A stretch of 22,721 nucleotides of DNA from Syntrophomonadaceae bacterium. Its GTDB lineage: Bacteria; Bacillota; Syntrophomonadia; Syntrophomonadales; Syntrophomonadaceae. The position numbers and the translations under genes are program-made. Where the stretch lies: positions 1 through 22,721 of the forward strand of contig JAAYJY010000221.1 in assembly GCA_012522705.1 (NCBI GenBank), written 5' to 3'. Shown here piece after piece: positions 15,157 to 22,721 of this stretch. Every line of letters begins with the position of its first letter. The first letter of the stretch is position 1. The notes under the pieces are model-generated. The model ran no database searches and was not told the DNA's origin. It was given only the letters and a program-made list of their open reading frames with translations.

Positions 15157-16713
15157 ATGTCTGAAAGCAATATTCATAAAGGGGATTTGGACGAAAGAAC
15201 CCAAGCCCTGCTCAGTAATGCCAACGCAGCCCGTTTACTTGCCCAGACCATAGAGGGCACCATAGGGCCTAAAGGTTTGGACATAATGATGGTAGGAAAC
15301 CTTGGCGATGTAGTGATCAGTAACGACGGGGTGACCATCCTTAGATTGATGGCTATCAACCATCCGGTGGCACGGATGATTATAAACGCGGCCCGCTTCC
15401 AGCAGGAACAGGTCGGCGATGGTACCACCACGGCCACCATTTTGGCGGGGGCTTTGGTTGCGGAAGGCGCCAACCAGGTTATGAAAGGGGTGCCGGTCAC
15501 CCAGGTAATCGAGGGCATTAAGCTGGGGGTGGAATGGAGCGTGCAGTCCATCGCAGACCACAGCCGCAATGTTACATCAGTGGAGGACCCGGTTCTCTTC
15601 GACGTAGCGGTCACGGCTGGCCGCGACCAAAAAGACATAGCCGGCCTGGTATTGGAAGGAGCCAGGATCGTCGGGCTGCCCAAATTATTGGATCCCGAAT
15701 ACAGATTCCATGATGCGGTTATAGCTAGGGAAGGGGCCGTCAGCCAAGTGTTTATGGGGACGATTGTCAGCCGTTCCCCTCTCAATAAAGACATGCCCAG
15801 AGAGTTGGAAGACGTCAGAATACTGGTTCTGGATGATAGTTTGGCACCCGAAGACATAGATAATGAATCCCGGCATACCGAAGCTGGCTTTCGGCAGTAT
15901 ATGGAGAACAAGAAACGTTACCAAGACAACATTGGTAAGATATGCACGATGGGCGTAAATATGGTGTTGGCGGACCGCAGCATCGATGATATCGCCGAGC
16001 AGGCATTCACCGGGGCTGACATAATGGCAGTCCAGAGGGTATCACGACGGGAACTGGATTTACTATGTAAACACAGCGGAGCCCGCAAATTAAAGAGGAG
16101 CGGCCTCGATCTTCCGGAAGACAAGTTGAAATACTATCTGGGCAGCGCCGCCCGAGTCCAGGCCGATGATAAACTCGGCTGTATTTCGGTGTTGCGAGGC
16201 GGGGGCTGGCCTCAGGCCACAGTGCTGGTGGGTGCCGCTACCGAAGAAGTAGTTGATGAGAAAGAACGCATCGCCCGTGATGCAGCCGCGGCCGTGCAGG
16301 CAGCGCTCCAAAAGGGTGTCGTTCCGGGCGGGGGGGCCATAGAAGTATGGACTGCGGGGCAGTTGGACCGGATGGCCGGGGAGGCCAAAGGGATGGCGGC
16401 TTACGGGGTGCAGGTTGTAAAAGAAGCGTTGCTGCGGCCCTTCGCATGTATGGCCACCAATGCCGGTTTCAACCCCCTGGAGAAAATCAGCCAGGTGACC
16501 GCCGAACAGAATCAGCGGGGGTCGGGCAGCATGACCCTTGACTGCGACAATGGCAATATTATAGATGCCTTCTCCTGTGGCATCGTCGATCCGTCCCTGA
16601 TCAAGGTTCACGCCCTGAAGACGGCCGGTGAAGTCGCCACCGCGATTTTGAGGATAAACACCATAATCAAGATGAAGGATGGGGAATGTAGTACCCACGG
16701 TTCAATAGAATAG
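15157..16713 (+). CDS. Group III (archaeal-like, thermosome-type) chaperonin in the dnaK operon
   Basis: A 60-kDa-class chaperonin, an ATP-driven double-ring folding cage. The 518 residues resemble TCP-1/thermosome proteins more than GroEL: GPKGLDIMMV near 37-46, ISNDGVTIL with D57, VGDGTTTATILAGAL with D88, and VVPGGGAIEV from about 388. D57, D88 and D375 match the ATP-site aspartates of the family. The GroEL-type Gly-Met tail is missing; the protein ends CSTHGSIE. Archaeal-like chaperonins with a built-in lid and no GroES are known from some bacteria, including Carboxydothermus, and have been placed in the dnaK operon. ATG 15157 follows AAAGGAG, 30 bases after hrcA. The gene sits under CIRCE control between hrcA and grpE. 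Whether the genome also has groESL cannot be seen here. Confidence 0.9.
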   Translation: MSESNIHKGDLDERTQALLSNANAARLLAQTIEGTIGPKGLDIMMVGNLGDVVISNDGVTILRLMAINHPVARMIINAARFQQEQVGDGTTTATILAGALVAEGANQVMKGVPVTQVIEGIKLGVEWSVQSIADHSRNVTSVEDPVLFDVAVTAGRDQKDIAGLVLEGARIVGLPKLLDPEYRFHDAVIAREGAVSQVFMGTIVSRSPLNKDMPRELEDVRILVLDDSLAPEDIDNESRHTEAGFRQYMENKKRYQDNIGKICTMGVNMVLADRSIDDIAEQAFTGADIMAVQRVSRRELDLLCKHSGARKLKRSGLDLPEDKLKYYLGSAARVQADDKLGCISVLRGGGWPQATVLVGAATEEVVDEKERIARDAAAAVQAALQKGVVPGGGAIEVWTAGQLDRMAGEAKGMAAYGVQVVKEALLRPFACMATNAGFNPLEKISQVTAEQNQRGSGSMTLDCDNGNIIDAFSCGIVDPSLIKVHALKTAGEVATAILRINTIIKMKDGECSTHGSIE

Positions 16714-16727
16714 AGGTGACGAAAGGT

Positions 16728-17279
16728 ATGACAGAAGATAATAACAGAAATGTAACCGAGATCCCGGTAACTCAGGCGGAGACAGCAGGGACCAGCCCGC
16801 CCCCGGAGAAGACCAGGGAAGAACAGTGGGCCGAGGAACTTTTCAAACATAAGCAAGAAGCCCAGGAGAATTATGAGAAGTACCTGCGCGCCCTGGCCGA
16901 GGCCGAGAATACCAGAAAACGCGGCATTCGAGACCGGGAAGAGTATCTCAAATACGCCAATGTGAACATGGTCAAAAAGATACTCCCCATCATCGACGAC
17001 CTGCATCGGGCCATAGAGGCTGCCCGTTCCGCCCAGGATATTGAAGCCATGGCAAAGGGCGTGGAGATGACAGTCGCTCAACTGAACGAAGTGTTAAAAG
17101 GGGAAGGGGTCACCGTTATTGAAAGCGTTGGTAAACCCTTTGATCCCCAATACCATGAAGCCTTGACGGTAGAAGTCAGTGAAGAGCATCCTCAAAACAC
17201 GGTCATCGAACAGTTTCAGACCGGATATGTAATGCATGACAGAGTAATCCGGCCCAGCCTGGTCAAGGTTAGTTCATAA
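16728..17279 (+). CDS. grpE: Nucleotide exchange factor GrpE
   Basis: Co-chaperone that releases ADP from DnaK. From the ATG at 16728 it has 183 residues: an acidic, Pro-rich N-terminus, a long coiled-coil (about 35-90, with NYEKYLRALAEAENTRKR), the four-helix region with LPIIDDLHRAIEA, and the beta-wing ending GYVMHDRVIRPSLVKV, a hallmark of the family. GAGGTGA (16713-16719) overlaps the chaperonin stop and lies 8 bases before the ATG. A GTG at 16716 would place the site inside the gene and is less likely. dnaK follows after 18 bases. Confidence 0.96.
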   Translation: MTEDNNRNVTEIPVTQAETAGTSPPPEKTREEQWAEELFKHKQEAQENYEKYLRALAEAENTRKRGIRDREEYLKYANVNMVKKILPIIDDLHRAIEAARSAQDIEAMAKGVEMTVAQLNEVLKGEGVTVIESVGKPFDPQYHEALTVEVSEEHPQNTVIEQFQTGYVMHDRVIRPSLVKVSS

Positions 17280-17297
17280 TATTTGGAGGTGTCTATA

Positions 17298-19124
17298 GTG
17301 GGAAGAGTAGTAGGGATTGATCTGGGAACAACCAATTCGGTTATCGCAGTGATGGAAGGCGGGGAAGCGGTTGTCATCAACAGTATCGAAGGCGAGCGGG
17401 TCGTACCGTCGGTAGTCGGATTTTCCAAGACCGGGGAAAGACTGGTGGGCCGGGTGGCCAAACGGCAGTCGACCACCAACCCGGAGAGAACCGTGTCTTC
17501 TATAAAAAGGCGTATGGGCACTGATTATAAAGTCAGTATTGACGGCAAAAAATATTCACCTCCGGAAATATCGGCTATGATCCTGCAAAAAATGAAAGCC
17601 GATGCGGAGAGCTATCTGGGCGAAAAGATTACCCAGGCGGTAATCACGGTGCCGGCTTATTTCACCGATTCCCAGCGGCAAGCCACCAAGGATGCAGGGA
17701 CTATAGCCGGCCTGGAGGTACTGAGGATAATCAACGAGCCCACCGCCGCAGCACTGGCTTACGGTATGGATAAGGAAGAAAACCAGATCATCATGGTATT
17801 CGACCTGGGTGGGGGTACCTTTGATGTATCCGTTTTGGAGATAGGGGATGGCACCTTCGAGGTCAAGGCTACCAGCGGCAACAACCGGTTGGGCGGCGAT
17901 GACTTCGATGATAGAATCGTAAAGTGGCTGGCGGACGAGTTCAAAAAGGGAAACGGGGTAGATCTCAACAAAGATAAGATGGCCATGCACCGGCTCAAAG
18001 AGGCAGCAGAAAAAGCCAAGCATGAATTATCCAGTCTAATGAGTGCCGATATAAACATACCTTATATAACGGCCACTCAGGATGGGCCTTTGAATCTGGA
18101 AAGGACTCTTACCCGCGCTCGCTTCAACGAGATGACCGCCGATCTGGTGGAAAAGACGGTGGGGCCCATGAAGCAGGCGATGCAAGATGCCAACCTCAAG
18201 ACGGCCGAGCTCGACAAGGTCATCCTGGTAGGCGGATCCACCAGAATACCTGCAGTTCAAGATGCCGTCAAAGCCTTTACCGGCAAGGAACCTTTTAAAG
18301 GCATCAATCCCGACGAGGTAGTGGGACTTGGTGCGGCTATCCAGGCCGGGGTTTTGACTGGTGATGTAACCGATGTGGTCTTACTTGATGTCACCCCTTT
18401 ATCGTTAGGCATTGAAACCCTCGGGGGAGTCTTTACCAGGATTATCGAACGCAACACCACTATTCCGGTTTCCAAGAGCCAAGTGTTCACTACCGCTGCC
18501 GACAATCAACCCTCGGTGGACATTCATGTGCTGCAAGGGGAGAGAAAGCTGGCTCAGCACAATGTGACCCTGGGTCGTTTCCAGCTTAGCGGCATACCTC
18601 CTGCCCCGCGGGGGATTCCCCAGATTGAAGTTAAATTTGACATCGATGTTAACGGCATTGTCAATGTCACCGCCAAGGACCTGGCCACCAACAAGGAACA
18701 GAAGATAACTATCACCTCCTCCAGCGGTCTGAGTGACGATGAGATTGAAAAAATGGTCAAGGATGCAGAAAAGTTTGCTGAGGAGGACAGCCAACGCTTC
18801 AAGGAGATCGAAGCCAGGAACGCAGCGGACAGCATATTATATCAAGTTGACAAAAACCTGAAAGAGTTTGAAGATAGGATAGATGAATCCGACCGGACTG
18901 CTGTCAACGATGGCAGAGAAGCGCTGCAAAAGGCCCTGGAGGGTGATGATGTAGCCGAGATTGAACGCTGCACCGAGGAATTGGCCCAAGCCATGTACGC
19001 ATTTACCAGCAAGATGTACCAGAATCAGAATGCCGATGCCGGGCAAGGCGGGCCCGACAGCAGTGCAGACGAGGATATCATCGATGCCGACTACAACGTT
19101 TCGGATGACAAGGACGGCAAATAG
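17298..19124 (+). CDS. dnaK: Chaperone DnaK (Hsp70)
   Basis: ATP-dependent chaperone that binds exposed hydrophobic segments and works with DnaJ and GrpE. The GTG at 17298 has GGAGG (17285-17289) 8 bases upstream and gives 608 residues beginning MGRVVGIDLGTTNSV. The ATPase domain includes GIDLGTTNS (6-14), a second phosphate loop DLGGGTFDVSVLE and ILVGGSTRIP. Then comes the interdomain linker VVLLDVTPLSLGIE, the substrate-binding beta-domain with PPAPRGIPQIEVKFDID, the helical lid, and a disordered acidic tail ending DEDIIDADYNVSDDKDGK. All signatures are intact. A TTG at 17283 would put the start before the Shine-Dalgarno sequence and is rejected. Confidence 0.98.
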   Translation: MGRVVGIDLGTTNSVIAVMEGGEAVVINSIEGERVVPSVVGFSKTGERLVGRVAKRQSTTNPERTVSSIKRRMGTDYKVSIDGKKYSPPEISAMILQKMKADAESYLGEKITQAVITVPAYFTDSQRQATKDAGTIAGLEVLRIINEPTAAALAYGMDKEENQIIMVFDLGGGTFDVSVLEIGDGTFEVKATSGNNRLGGDDFDDRIVKWLADEFKKGNGVDLNKDKMAMHRLKEAAEKAKHELSSLMSADINIPYITATQDGPLNLERTLTRARFNEMTADLVEKTVGPMKQAMQDANLKTAELDKVILVGGSTRIPAVQDAVKAFTGKEPFKGINPDEVVGLGAAIQAGVLTGDVTDVVLLDVTPLSLGIETLGGVFTRIIERNTTIPVSKSQVFTTAADNQPSVDIHVLQGERKLAQHNVTLGRFQLSGIPPAPRGIPQIEVKFDIDVNGIVNVTAKDLATNKEQKITITSSSGLSDDEIEKMVKDAEKFAEEDSQRFKEIEARNAADSILYQVDKNLKEFEDRIDESDRTAVNDGREALQKALEGDDVAEIERCTEELAQAMYAFTSKMYQNQNADAGQGGPDSSADEDIIDADYNVSDDKDGK

Positions 19125-19152
19125 GTGAGGCTTATCAGGAAGGTGGGGAAAA

Positions 19153-20268
19153 ATGGCCTCCAAGCGAGACTATTATGATGCTCTGGGATTGAATAGAGAG
19201 GCATCTGCTGATGAGATCAAAAAAGCCTATCGGCAGAAGGCAAAAAAATATCATCCCGATGTTAATAAAGAAGACGCCAATGCAGCCGAGAAATTCAAGG
19301 AGGTCGCCGAGGCTTATGAAGTCCTGAGCGACCCTCAAAAGCGGGCGGCCTATGACCAGTATGGACATGATGCTTTCGACCCCTCCCGCATGGGGGGAGG
19401 ATTTAGTGATTTCGGCGGCATGGGTGGATTTGGTGATATATTCGACATGTTCTTTGGTGGCGCAGGAGCCCAGCGCCGCCAGGGACCGCAGCGAGGCGCA
19501 GACCGGGAGGTAAGGCTCGACATTAGTTTCGAGGAAGCCATTTTCGGGGCAGAAAAAGAGATGGGCCTTACGCGGGTGGAGAATTGCGAGAAATGTGACG
19601 GCAGTGGTGCCGAACCGGGGTCTCCCATCAACACCTGCCCCCAATGTCATGGCAGCGGGCGGATGAGAAACGTGCAAAACACGCCTTTCGGGCGTTTTGA
19701 GACCACCCACACCTGCAACCGATGCAATGGGGAAGGCAAGATCATTGAAAAACCCTGCAGTACATGTAGAGGACGAGGCACGGTCAAACGCAAGCGGGCT
19801 ATTAATGTACGCATCCCGGCAGGCATAGACACCGGGGCCCGGCTGAGGATACAGGGCGAGGGCGAAGAAGGCATACTCGGCGGTCCAGCCGGCGATCTGT
19901 TCATTGTGGTAGTGGTCAAGAATCATCCCCGCTTCAAGCGAGACCGCTATACCTTGATCTGCGACCTGGACATTAACATGGTGCAGGCTGCTTTGGGAGC
20001 GGAGGTGGAGATACCGCTGTTCAGGGGTGACAGCCACCTGCTGCAGGTCCCGGAAGGGACTCAGCCCGGGGATGTGCTGACGGTGAAGAATAAAGGCATA
20101 CCTCACCTGCAGGGAAGCCGCAACGGAGACCTGAAGATACGAGTCAATGTAAAAATACCTACTCGTTTGAATAAACGGCAGAAGGAACTCCTGGCCAGCC
20201 TTTTCGATGGGGAAGACAAGGAAAGCAAGAAGGGTTTGTTCAATAAATTAAAAGACGCTATGGGTTAG
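19153..20268 (+). CDS. dnaJ: Chaperone DnaJ (Hsp40)
   Basis: Co-chaperone that delivers unfolded proteins to DnaK and stimulates its ATPase. It has 371 residues in the full type I layout. The J domain (4-70) has HPD at 34-36, then a Gly/Phe-rich stretch (80-106). Four zinc-binding CxxCxGxG repeats follow at 145-152 (CEKCDGSG), 162-169 (CPQCHGSG), 188-195 (CNRCNGEG) and 202-209 (CSTCRGRG). Two C-terminal beta domains complete it. ATG 19153 follows AAGGTGGGG. It is 28 bases after dnaK and 13 before prmA. A 323-codon frame on the other strand is a shadow. Confidence 0.98.
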   Translation: MASKRDYYDALGLNREASADEIKKAYRQKAKKYHPDVNKEDANAAEKFKEVAEAYEVLSDPQKRAAYDQYGHDAFDPSRMGGGFSDFGGMGGFGDIFDMFFGGAGAQRRQGPQRGADREVRLDISFEEAIFGAEKEMGLTRVENCEKCDGSGAEPGSPINTCPQCHGSGRMRNVQNTPFGRFETTHTCNRCNGEGKIIEKPCSTCRGRGTVKRKRAINVRIPAGIDTGARLRIQGEGEEGILGGPAGDLFIVVVVKNHPRFKRDRYTLICDLDINMVQAALGAEVEIPLFRGDSHLLQVPEGTQPGDVLTVKNKGIPHLQGSRNGDLKIRVNVKIPTRLNKRQKELLASLFDGEDKESKKGLFNKLKDAMG

Positions 20269-20281
20269 GGAGTCAGACAGG

Positions 20282-21199
20282 ATGAATTGGAAAGAATTCA
20301 GCGTACTCACCGAGGGAGTTTGTGTAGAGGCCATCGCCGGAATTTTCCACAGCATGGGATCCGGCGGAGTTATAATCGAAGACCCCCAGGCGGCCAGGAA
20401 ATATGTAAGCGAGAAATGGCAGCCGGAATCAGTATCCAAAGACTTTCTCAACCATGAGTTTGTAGTGGTGAAGGCATATTTCCCTGAGGACCGGGATGTA
20501 TCCGAGACCTTCTCCAAGTCAATCGCAGCGGTAGAGGAGAATTTCCGGGTCCGATGTTCGATCTTCATTGACGAAGTCCGCAATGAAGACTGGGAAGAAA
20601 ATTGGAAGAAATATTACCATGCATTCAAGGTAGGCCAGCGACTGGTCATAAAACCGTCTTGGGAAGACTATAGCGCCCAAGATGGGGAGGTCATCGTCAA
20701 TATCGATCCGGGGATGGCTTTTGGCACCGGGATCCATGCTTCCACCCGCTTTTGTCTCCGTTTTTTGGACCAATATGTTCGTGGGGGCGAAAATGTGATC
20801 GACGCCGGATGCGGTTCGGGGATTCTGTCGATCGCTGCGGTAAAATTGGGGGCCGCCAGTGTTTTTGCCATGGATATCGATGAATTGGCGGTGAGGATCG
20901 CCAGGGAGAACATAGAACTGAATGGATTGGCGGATAAGATCCAGGCCAGAGTCGGTGATATAGTGACAGACATCCGCGTCCGGCAGGCAGACATGGTGCT
21001 GGCCAATATCACTGCCGAGGTGGTGACCGAACTCATACCTGAGGCGGCCAAGGTCATAAAAAGCGGGGGTTGCCTGTTTGGCTCCGGGATTGTCGACAGC
21101 CGCTGGCCAACCGTGCACAAGGCCTTGCAAGAAAACGGCTTCGTGATTGAACAGGTCTTGCAGGACGTGGACTGGATAGGGGTAGCGGCCCGACGGTAG
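20282..21199 (+). CDS. prmA: Ribosomal protein L11 methyltransferase
   Basis: S-adenosylmethionine-dependent enzyme that trimethylates ribosomal protein L11. The 305 residues contain the N-terminal L11-recognition domain and a Rossmann-type methyltransferase domain. The SAM motif DAGCGSGILSIAA begins at residue 174, preceded by DPGMAFGTGIHAST, the typical PrmA loop, and followed by MDIDELAV and VLANITAEV, matching the family. AGGGAG (20267-20272) overlaps the dnaJ stop, 9 bases before the ATG at 20282, so it is read as the last gene of the heat-shock operon. In B. subtilis prmA is followed by rsmE; here that gene is missing. Confidence 0.96.
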   Translation: MNWKEFSVLTEGVCVEAIAGIFHSMGSGGVIIEDPQAARKYVSEKWQPESVSKDFLNHEFVVVKAYFPEDRDVSETFSKSIAAVEENFRVRCSIFIDEVRNEDWEENWKKYYHAFKVGQRLVIKPSWEDYSAQDGEVIVNIDPGMAFGTGIHASTRFCLRFLDQYVRGGENVIDAGCGSGILSIAAVKLGAASVFAMDIDELAVRIARENIELNGLADKIQARVGDIVTDIRVRQADMVLANITAEVVTELIPEAAKVIKSGGCLFGSGIVDSRWPTVHKALQENGFVIEQVLQDVDWIGVAARR

Positions 21200-21277
21200 G
21201 GTGCCCGGATTTATTCGCGGCTCAGTTAATCGATAGTATTGGATATTTGAACAAGATGCGCTTATTGCAGGGTAAGC

Positions 21278-21283
21278 AGGGAG
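21278..21283 (+). promoter_or_regulatory. Ribosome binding site that sets the mtaB start at TTG
   Basis: AGGGAG is followed after 5 bases by TTG at 21289. The upstream in-frame candidates TTG 21247 and ATG 21256 have no comparable site and would add 11-14 residues not expected before the conserved first cysteine region. Confidence 0.6.
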
Positions 21284-21288
21284 ACAGT

Positions 21289-22596
21289 TTGAAGAAGATA
21301 TCGTTTTATACCTTGGGCTGTAAGGTCAACCAGGTCGAAACCGAACAAATGATAGAGGAATTTTTGGGGCGGGGTTACCAATTAGCAGAGTTTGGTGACC
21401 CTGTTGACGTTTGCGTAATAAATACCTGTACCGTCACCCACATAAGCGACCGCAAGTCCAGAGCCGCGATTAGAAGGGCGATACGCACCAATCCGGCCGC
21501 CTTGGTAGTGGCCACCGGCTGCCTGGCGCAGATAGACGCGCAGGGAATCAATGATATGGAAGGGGTAGGGCTGGTAATCGGTAACCAGGCCAAGGAGCAG
21601 ACGGCGGAAATAGTGGAAACCTACCTGTCCGGGCAGGTTCCTGGTCAATCGGTATGGCTGCAGCCTCCCGATCTGGAGCCCGGTTTACGGCGGTTCCTTT
21701 ATACCATACCACACAAGCGTACCCGGGCCTTTGTCAAAATTCAGGACGGCTGCCAGAGTTTCTGTTCTTACTGTGTGGTCCCTCATGCTCGGGGGCCAGT
21801 GCGCAGCAAGAAACCGGATGACGTGGTAGCGGAGCTCGCTCAACTGCAAGCGCTGGGCTACAAAGAGGTGGTGCTGACCGGAATCCATACCGGCCAGTAC
21901 GGCAGGGAACTTCAAGGTTGGGATGTTACCCTCCTGTTGGATTATATTTTAGGCCGGGTGGCAGGTGATTACCGCATCCGGTTAAGCTCCCTGGAACCTC
22001 TGGAGGTGAATGCCCGGCTCTTGGCCATGATGGCTGCCCAGCCCCGCATTTGCCGACACTTGCATATCCCCTTACAGAGTGGCAGCAATCGTGTTTTAAA
22101 TCTGATGGGGCGCCGCTATACCCGCGACTATTATCGTCAGCTGGTCCTAGAAGCAGCCGCCCTGATTCCATCAGCTGCTTTTACCGCCGATGTCATGGTG
22201 GGCTTTCCCCAGGAAACCGATGATGACTTTCACGATACGTTTAACCTGATTGAAGAACTCCCTATGTATGATCTGCATGTCTTCAAGTATTCCCAACGGG
22301 CCGGTACGTCGGCGGCAGATATGGCAGGACAGGTGGAGGCGACGGCCAAGCAGCAGCGCAGCCAGGCTTTGCTGGACTTGGCTGGCCGCAAGAAAAAAGA
22401 GTTTATAGTGGCCCAGGTGGGTCAGACTGTCCCGGTTTTAACCCAAAAGATACTGCCGGATGGTATATGTATGGGTCTCAGTGATAATTACCTCGAAGTA
22501 CGTTTCCCCGGCCGTAACGATACGGTGGGTCATATTATGACCGTAACGATTGATGAGGCTTGTTCCGATTTTGCCGTTGGGCATATAACCGTTTAA
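21289..22596 (+). CDS. mtaB: tRNA N6-threonylcarbamoyladenosine methylthiotransferase
   Basis: Radical SAM enzyme that adds a methylthio group to t6A37 in ANN-decoding tRNAs (ms2t6A). From the TTG at 21289 it has 435 residues, close to the B. subtilis protein. The N-terminal UPF0004 domain has cluster cysteines C11 (LGCKVNQVE), C47 (INTCTVT) and C78 (TGCLAQ). The radical SAM motif CQSFCSYC gives C155, C159 and C162, followed by VVPHARGPVRSK. LTGIHTGQYG, HIPLQSGSNRVL and FTADVMVGFPQET are typical of MtaB rather than MiaB or RimO. A TRAM-like RNA-binding domain covers the last 60 residues. It is 89 bases from prmA and may share its transcript. All catalytic cysteines are present. Confidence 0.94.
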   Translation: MKKISFYTLGCKVNQVETEQMIEEFLGRGYQLAEFGDPVDVCVINTCTVTHISDRKSRAAIRRAIRTNPAALVVATGCLAQIDAQGINDMEGVGLVIGNQAKEQTAEIVETYLSGQVPGQSVWLQPPDLEPGLRRFLYTIPHKRTRAFVKIQDGCQSFCSYCVVPHARGPVRSKKPDDVVAELAQLQALGYKEVVLTGIHTGQYGRELQGWDVTLLLDYILGRVAGDYRIRLSSLEPLEVNARLLAMMAAQPRICRHLHIPLQSGSNRVLNLMGRRYTRDYYRQLVLEAAALIPSAAFTADVMVGFPQETDDDFHDTFNLIEELPMYDLHVFKYSQRAGTSAADMAGQVEATAKQQRSQALLDLAGRKKKEFIVAQVGQTVPVLTQKILPDGICMGLSDNYLEVRFPGRNDTVGHIMTVTIDEACSDFAVGHITV

Positions 22597-22606
22597 GTCC
22601 AACGGC
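22573..22606 (+). repeat. Inverted repeat spanning the mtaB stop codon
   Basis: GCCGTTGG (22573-22580) and CCAACGGC (22599-22606) form a perfect 8-bp stem with an 18-base loop containing the TAA stop. No U-run follows, so it is not a standard terminator. It may be an mRNA 3'-end structure or chance. Confidence 0.4.
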
Positions 22607-22682
22607 CTGACATAATAACCTGCCCCCCCCCAAGCATATACCTTACCTTTTTAGGATAATTAGGAAGTTGTATCGAAAAAGA

Positions 22683-22711
22683 ATGACAATTTCGCAACGA
22701 TGTAATACTAT
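22683..22711 (+). promoter_or_regulatory. Candidate promoter facing out of the window
   Basis: ATGACA (22683-22688), 17 bases, TACTAT (22706-22711): each element is one base from consensus. It would drive a gene starting beyond 22721. The 125 bases after mtaB contain no gene, only this site and a 9-C tract. Confidence 0.5.
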
Positions 22712-22721
22712 GTAAATACTA

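Noticed and set aside
19135..20106. 323-codon open frame on the minus strand
   Set aside because: Antisense to dnaJ, no ribosome binding site, no family features; a shadow.
21210..21240. Promoter-like TTTATT/TAGTAT before mtaB
   Set aside because: Both elements match poorly, with an 18-base spacer; not distinguishable from chance.
1..22721. CRISPR arrays, insertion sequences, integrases, phage genes or rRNA
   Set aside because: None seen; no regularly spaced repeats, transposase-like proteins or terminal repeats were found.

Overview
The window looks like a piece of chromosome from an endospore-forming member of the Firmicutes, most likely class Clostridia. The evidence is a SpoIIP sporulation hydrolase, a T-box leader, HrcA with a CIRCE operator, strong GGAGG-type ribosome binding sites, frequent GTG/TTG starts, and a gene order (comEA-comEC-holA-rpsT-spoIIP-lepA-hemW-hrcA-grpE-dnaK-dnaJ-prmA-mtaB) that follows the Bacillus subtilis cluster. 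An archaeal-like (group III) chaperonin gene inside the dnaK operon points to the Carboxydothermus/Syntrophomonas-like part of Clostridia, but species cannot be read from the window. I count 18 protein genes and one tRNA gene.

Layout. 1-213: no gene; a long hairpin at 73-113. 214-3075 (minus strand): leuS with its own strong promoter and a T-box leader reading a CUC (Leu) specifier. A complete, canonical tRNA-Ala(GGC) gene lies inside this leader, between stem I and the antiterminator. 3213-6114 (plus): comEA-comEC, DNA-uptake genes. 6173-7588: a MATE-family transporter, not part of the B. subtilis order. 7717-8694: holA (DNA polymerase III delta). 8803-9069 (minus): rpsT with promoter and terminator. 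9266-10611 (plus): spoIIP and a small membrane-anchored protein, ended by a terminator. 10658-10906 (minus): an 82-residue membrane protein with a candidate promoter. 11060-14003: lepA and hemW. 14013-21199: a heat-shock operon with sigma-A-type promoter, perfect CIRCE, hrcA, group III chaperonin, grpE, dnaK, dnaJ and prmA. 21289-22596: mtaB. 22597-22721: no gene; a 9-C tract and a promoter-like sequence facing out of the window.

How the genes work together. The heat-shock block is self-regulated: HrcA should bind the CIRCE just downstream of the promoter and repress its own gene together with the chaperonin and the DnaK-GrpE-DnaJ machine. LepA, PrmA (methylates L11), S20, MtaB (modifies tRNA) and LeuRS make much of the rest translation-related.

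The most unusual feature is the tRNA-Ala nested in the leuS T-box leader. It sits exactly where the loop of a short stem III would be, and upstream of the attenuator. Even transcripts that stop at the attenuator would therefore carry a tRNA, and RNase P processing would cut the sensor away from the switch. I do not know of a described equivalent, but I could not search for one. Other departures from the B. subtilis order are the absence of gpr between rpsT and spoIIP, the absence of rsmE between prmA and mtaB, and the inserted MATE, chaperonin and 82-residue membrane protein genes.
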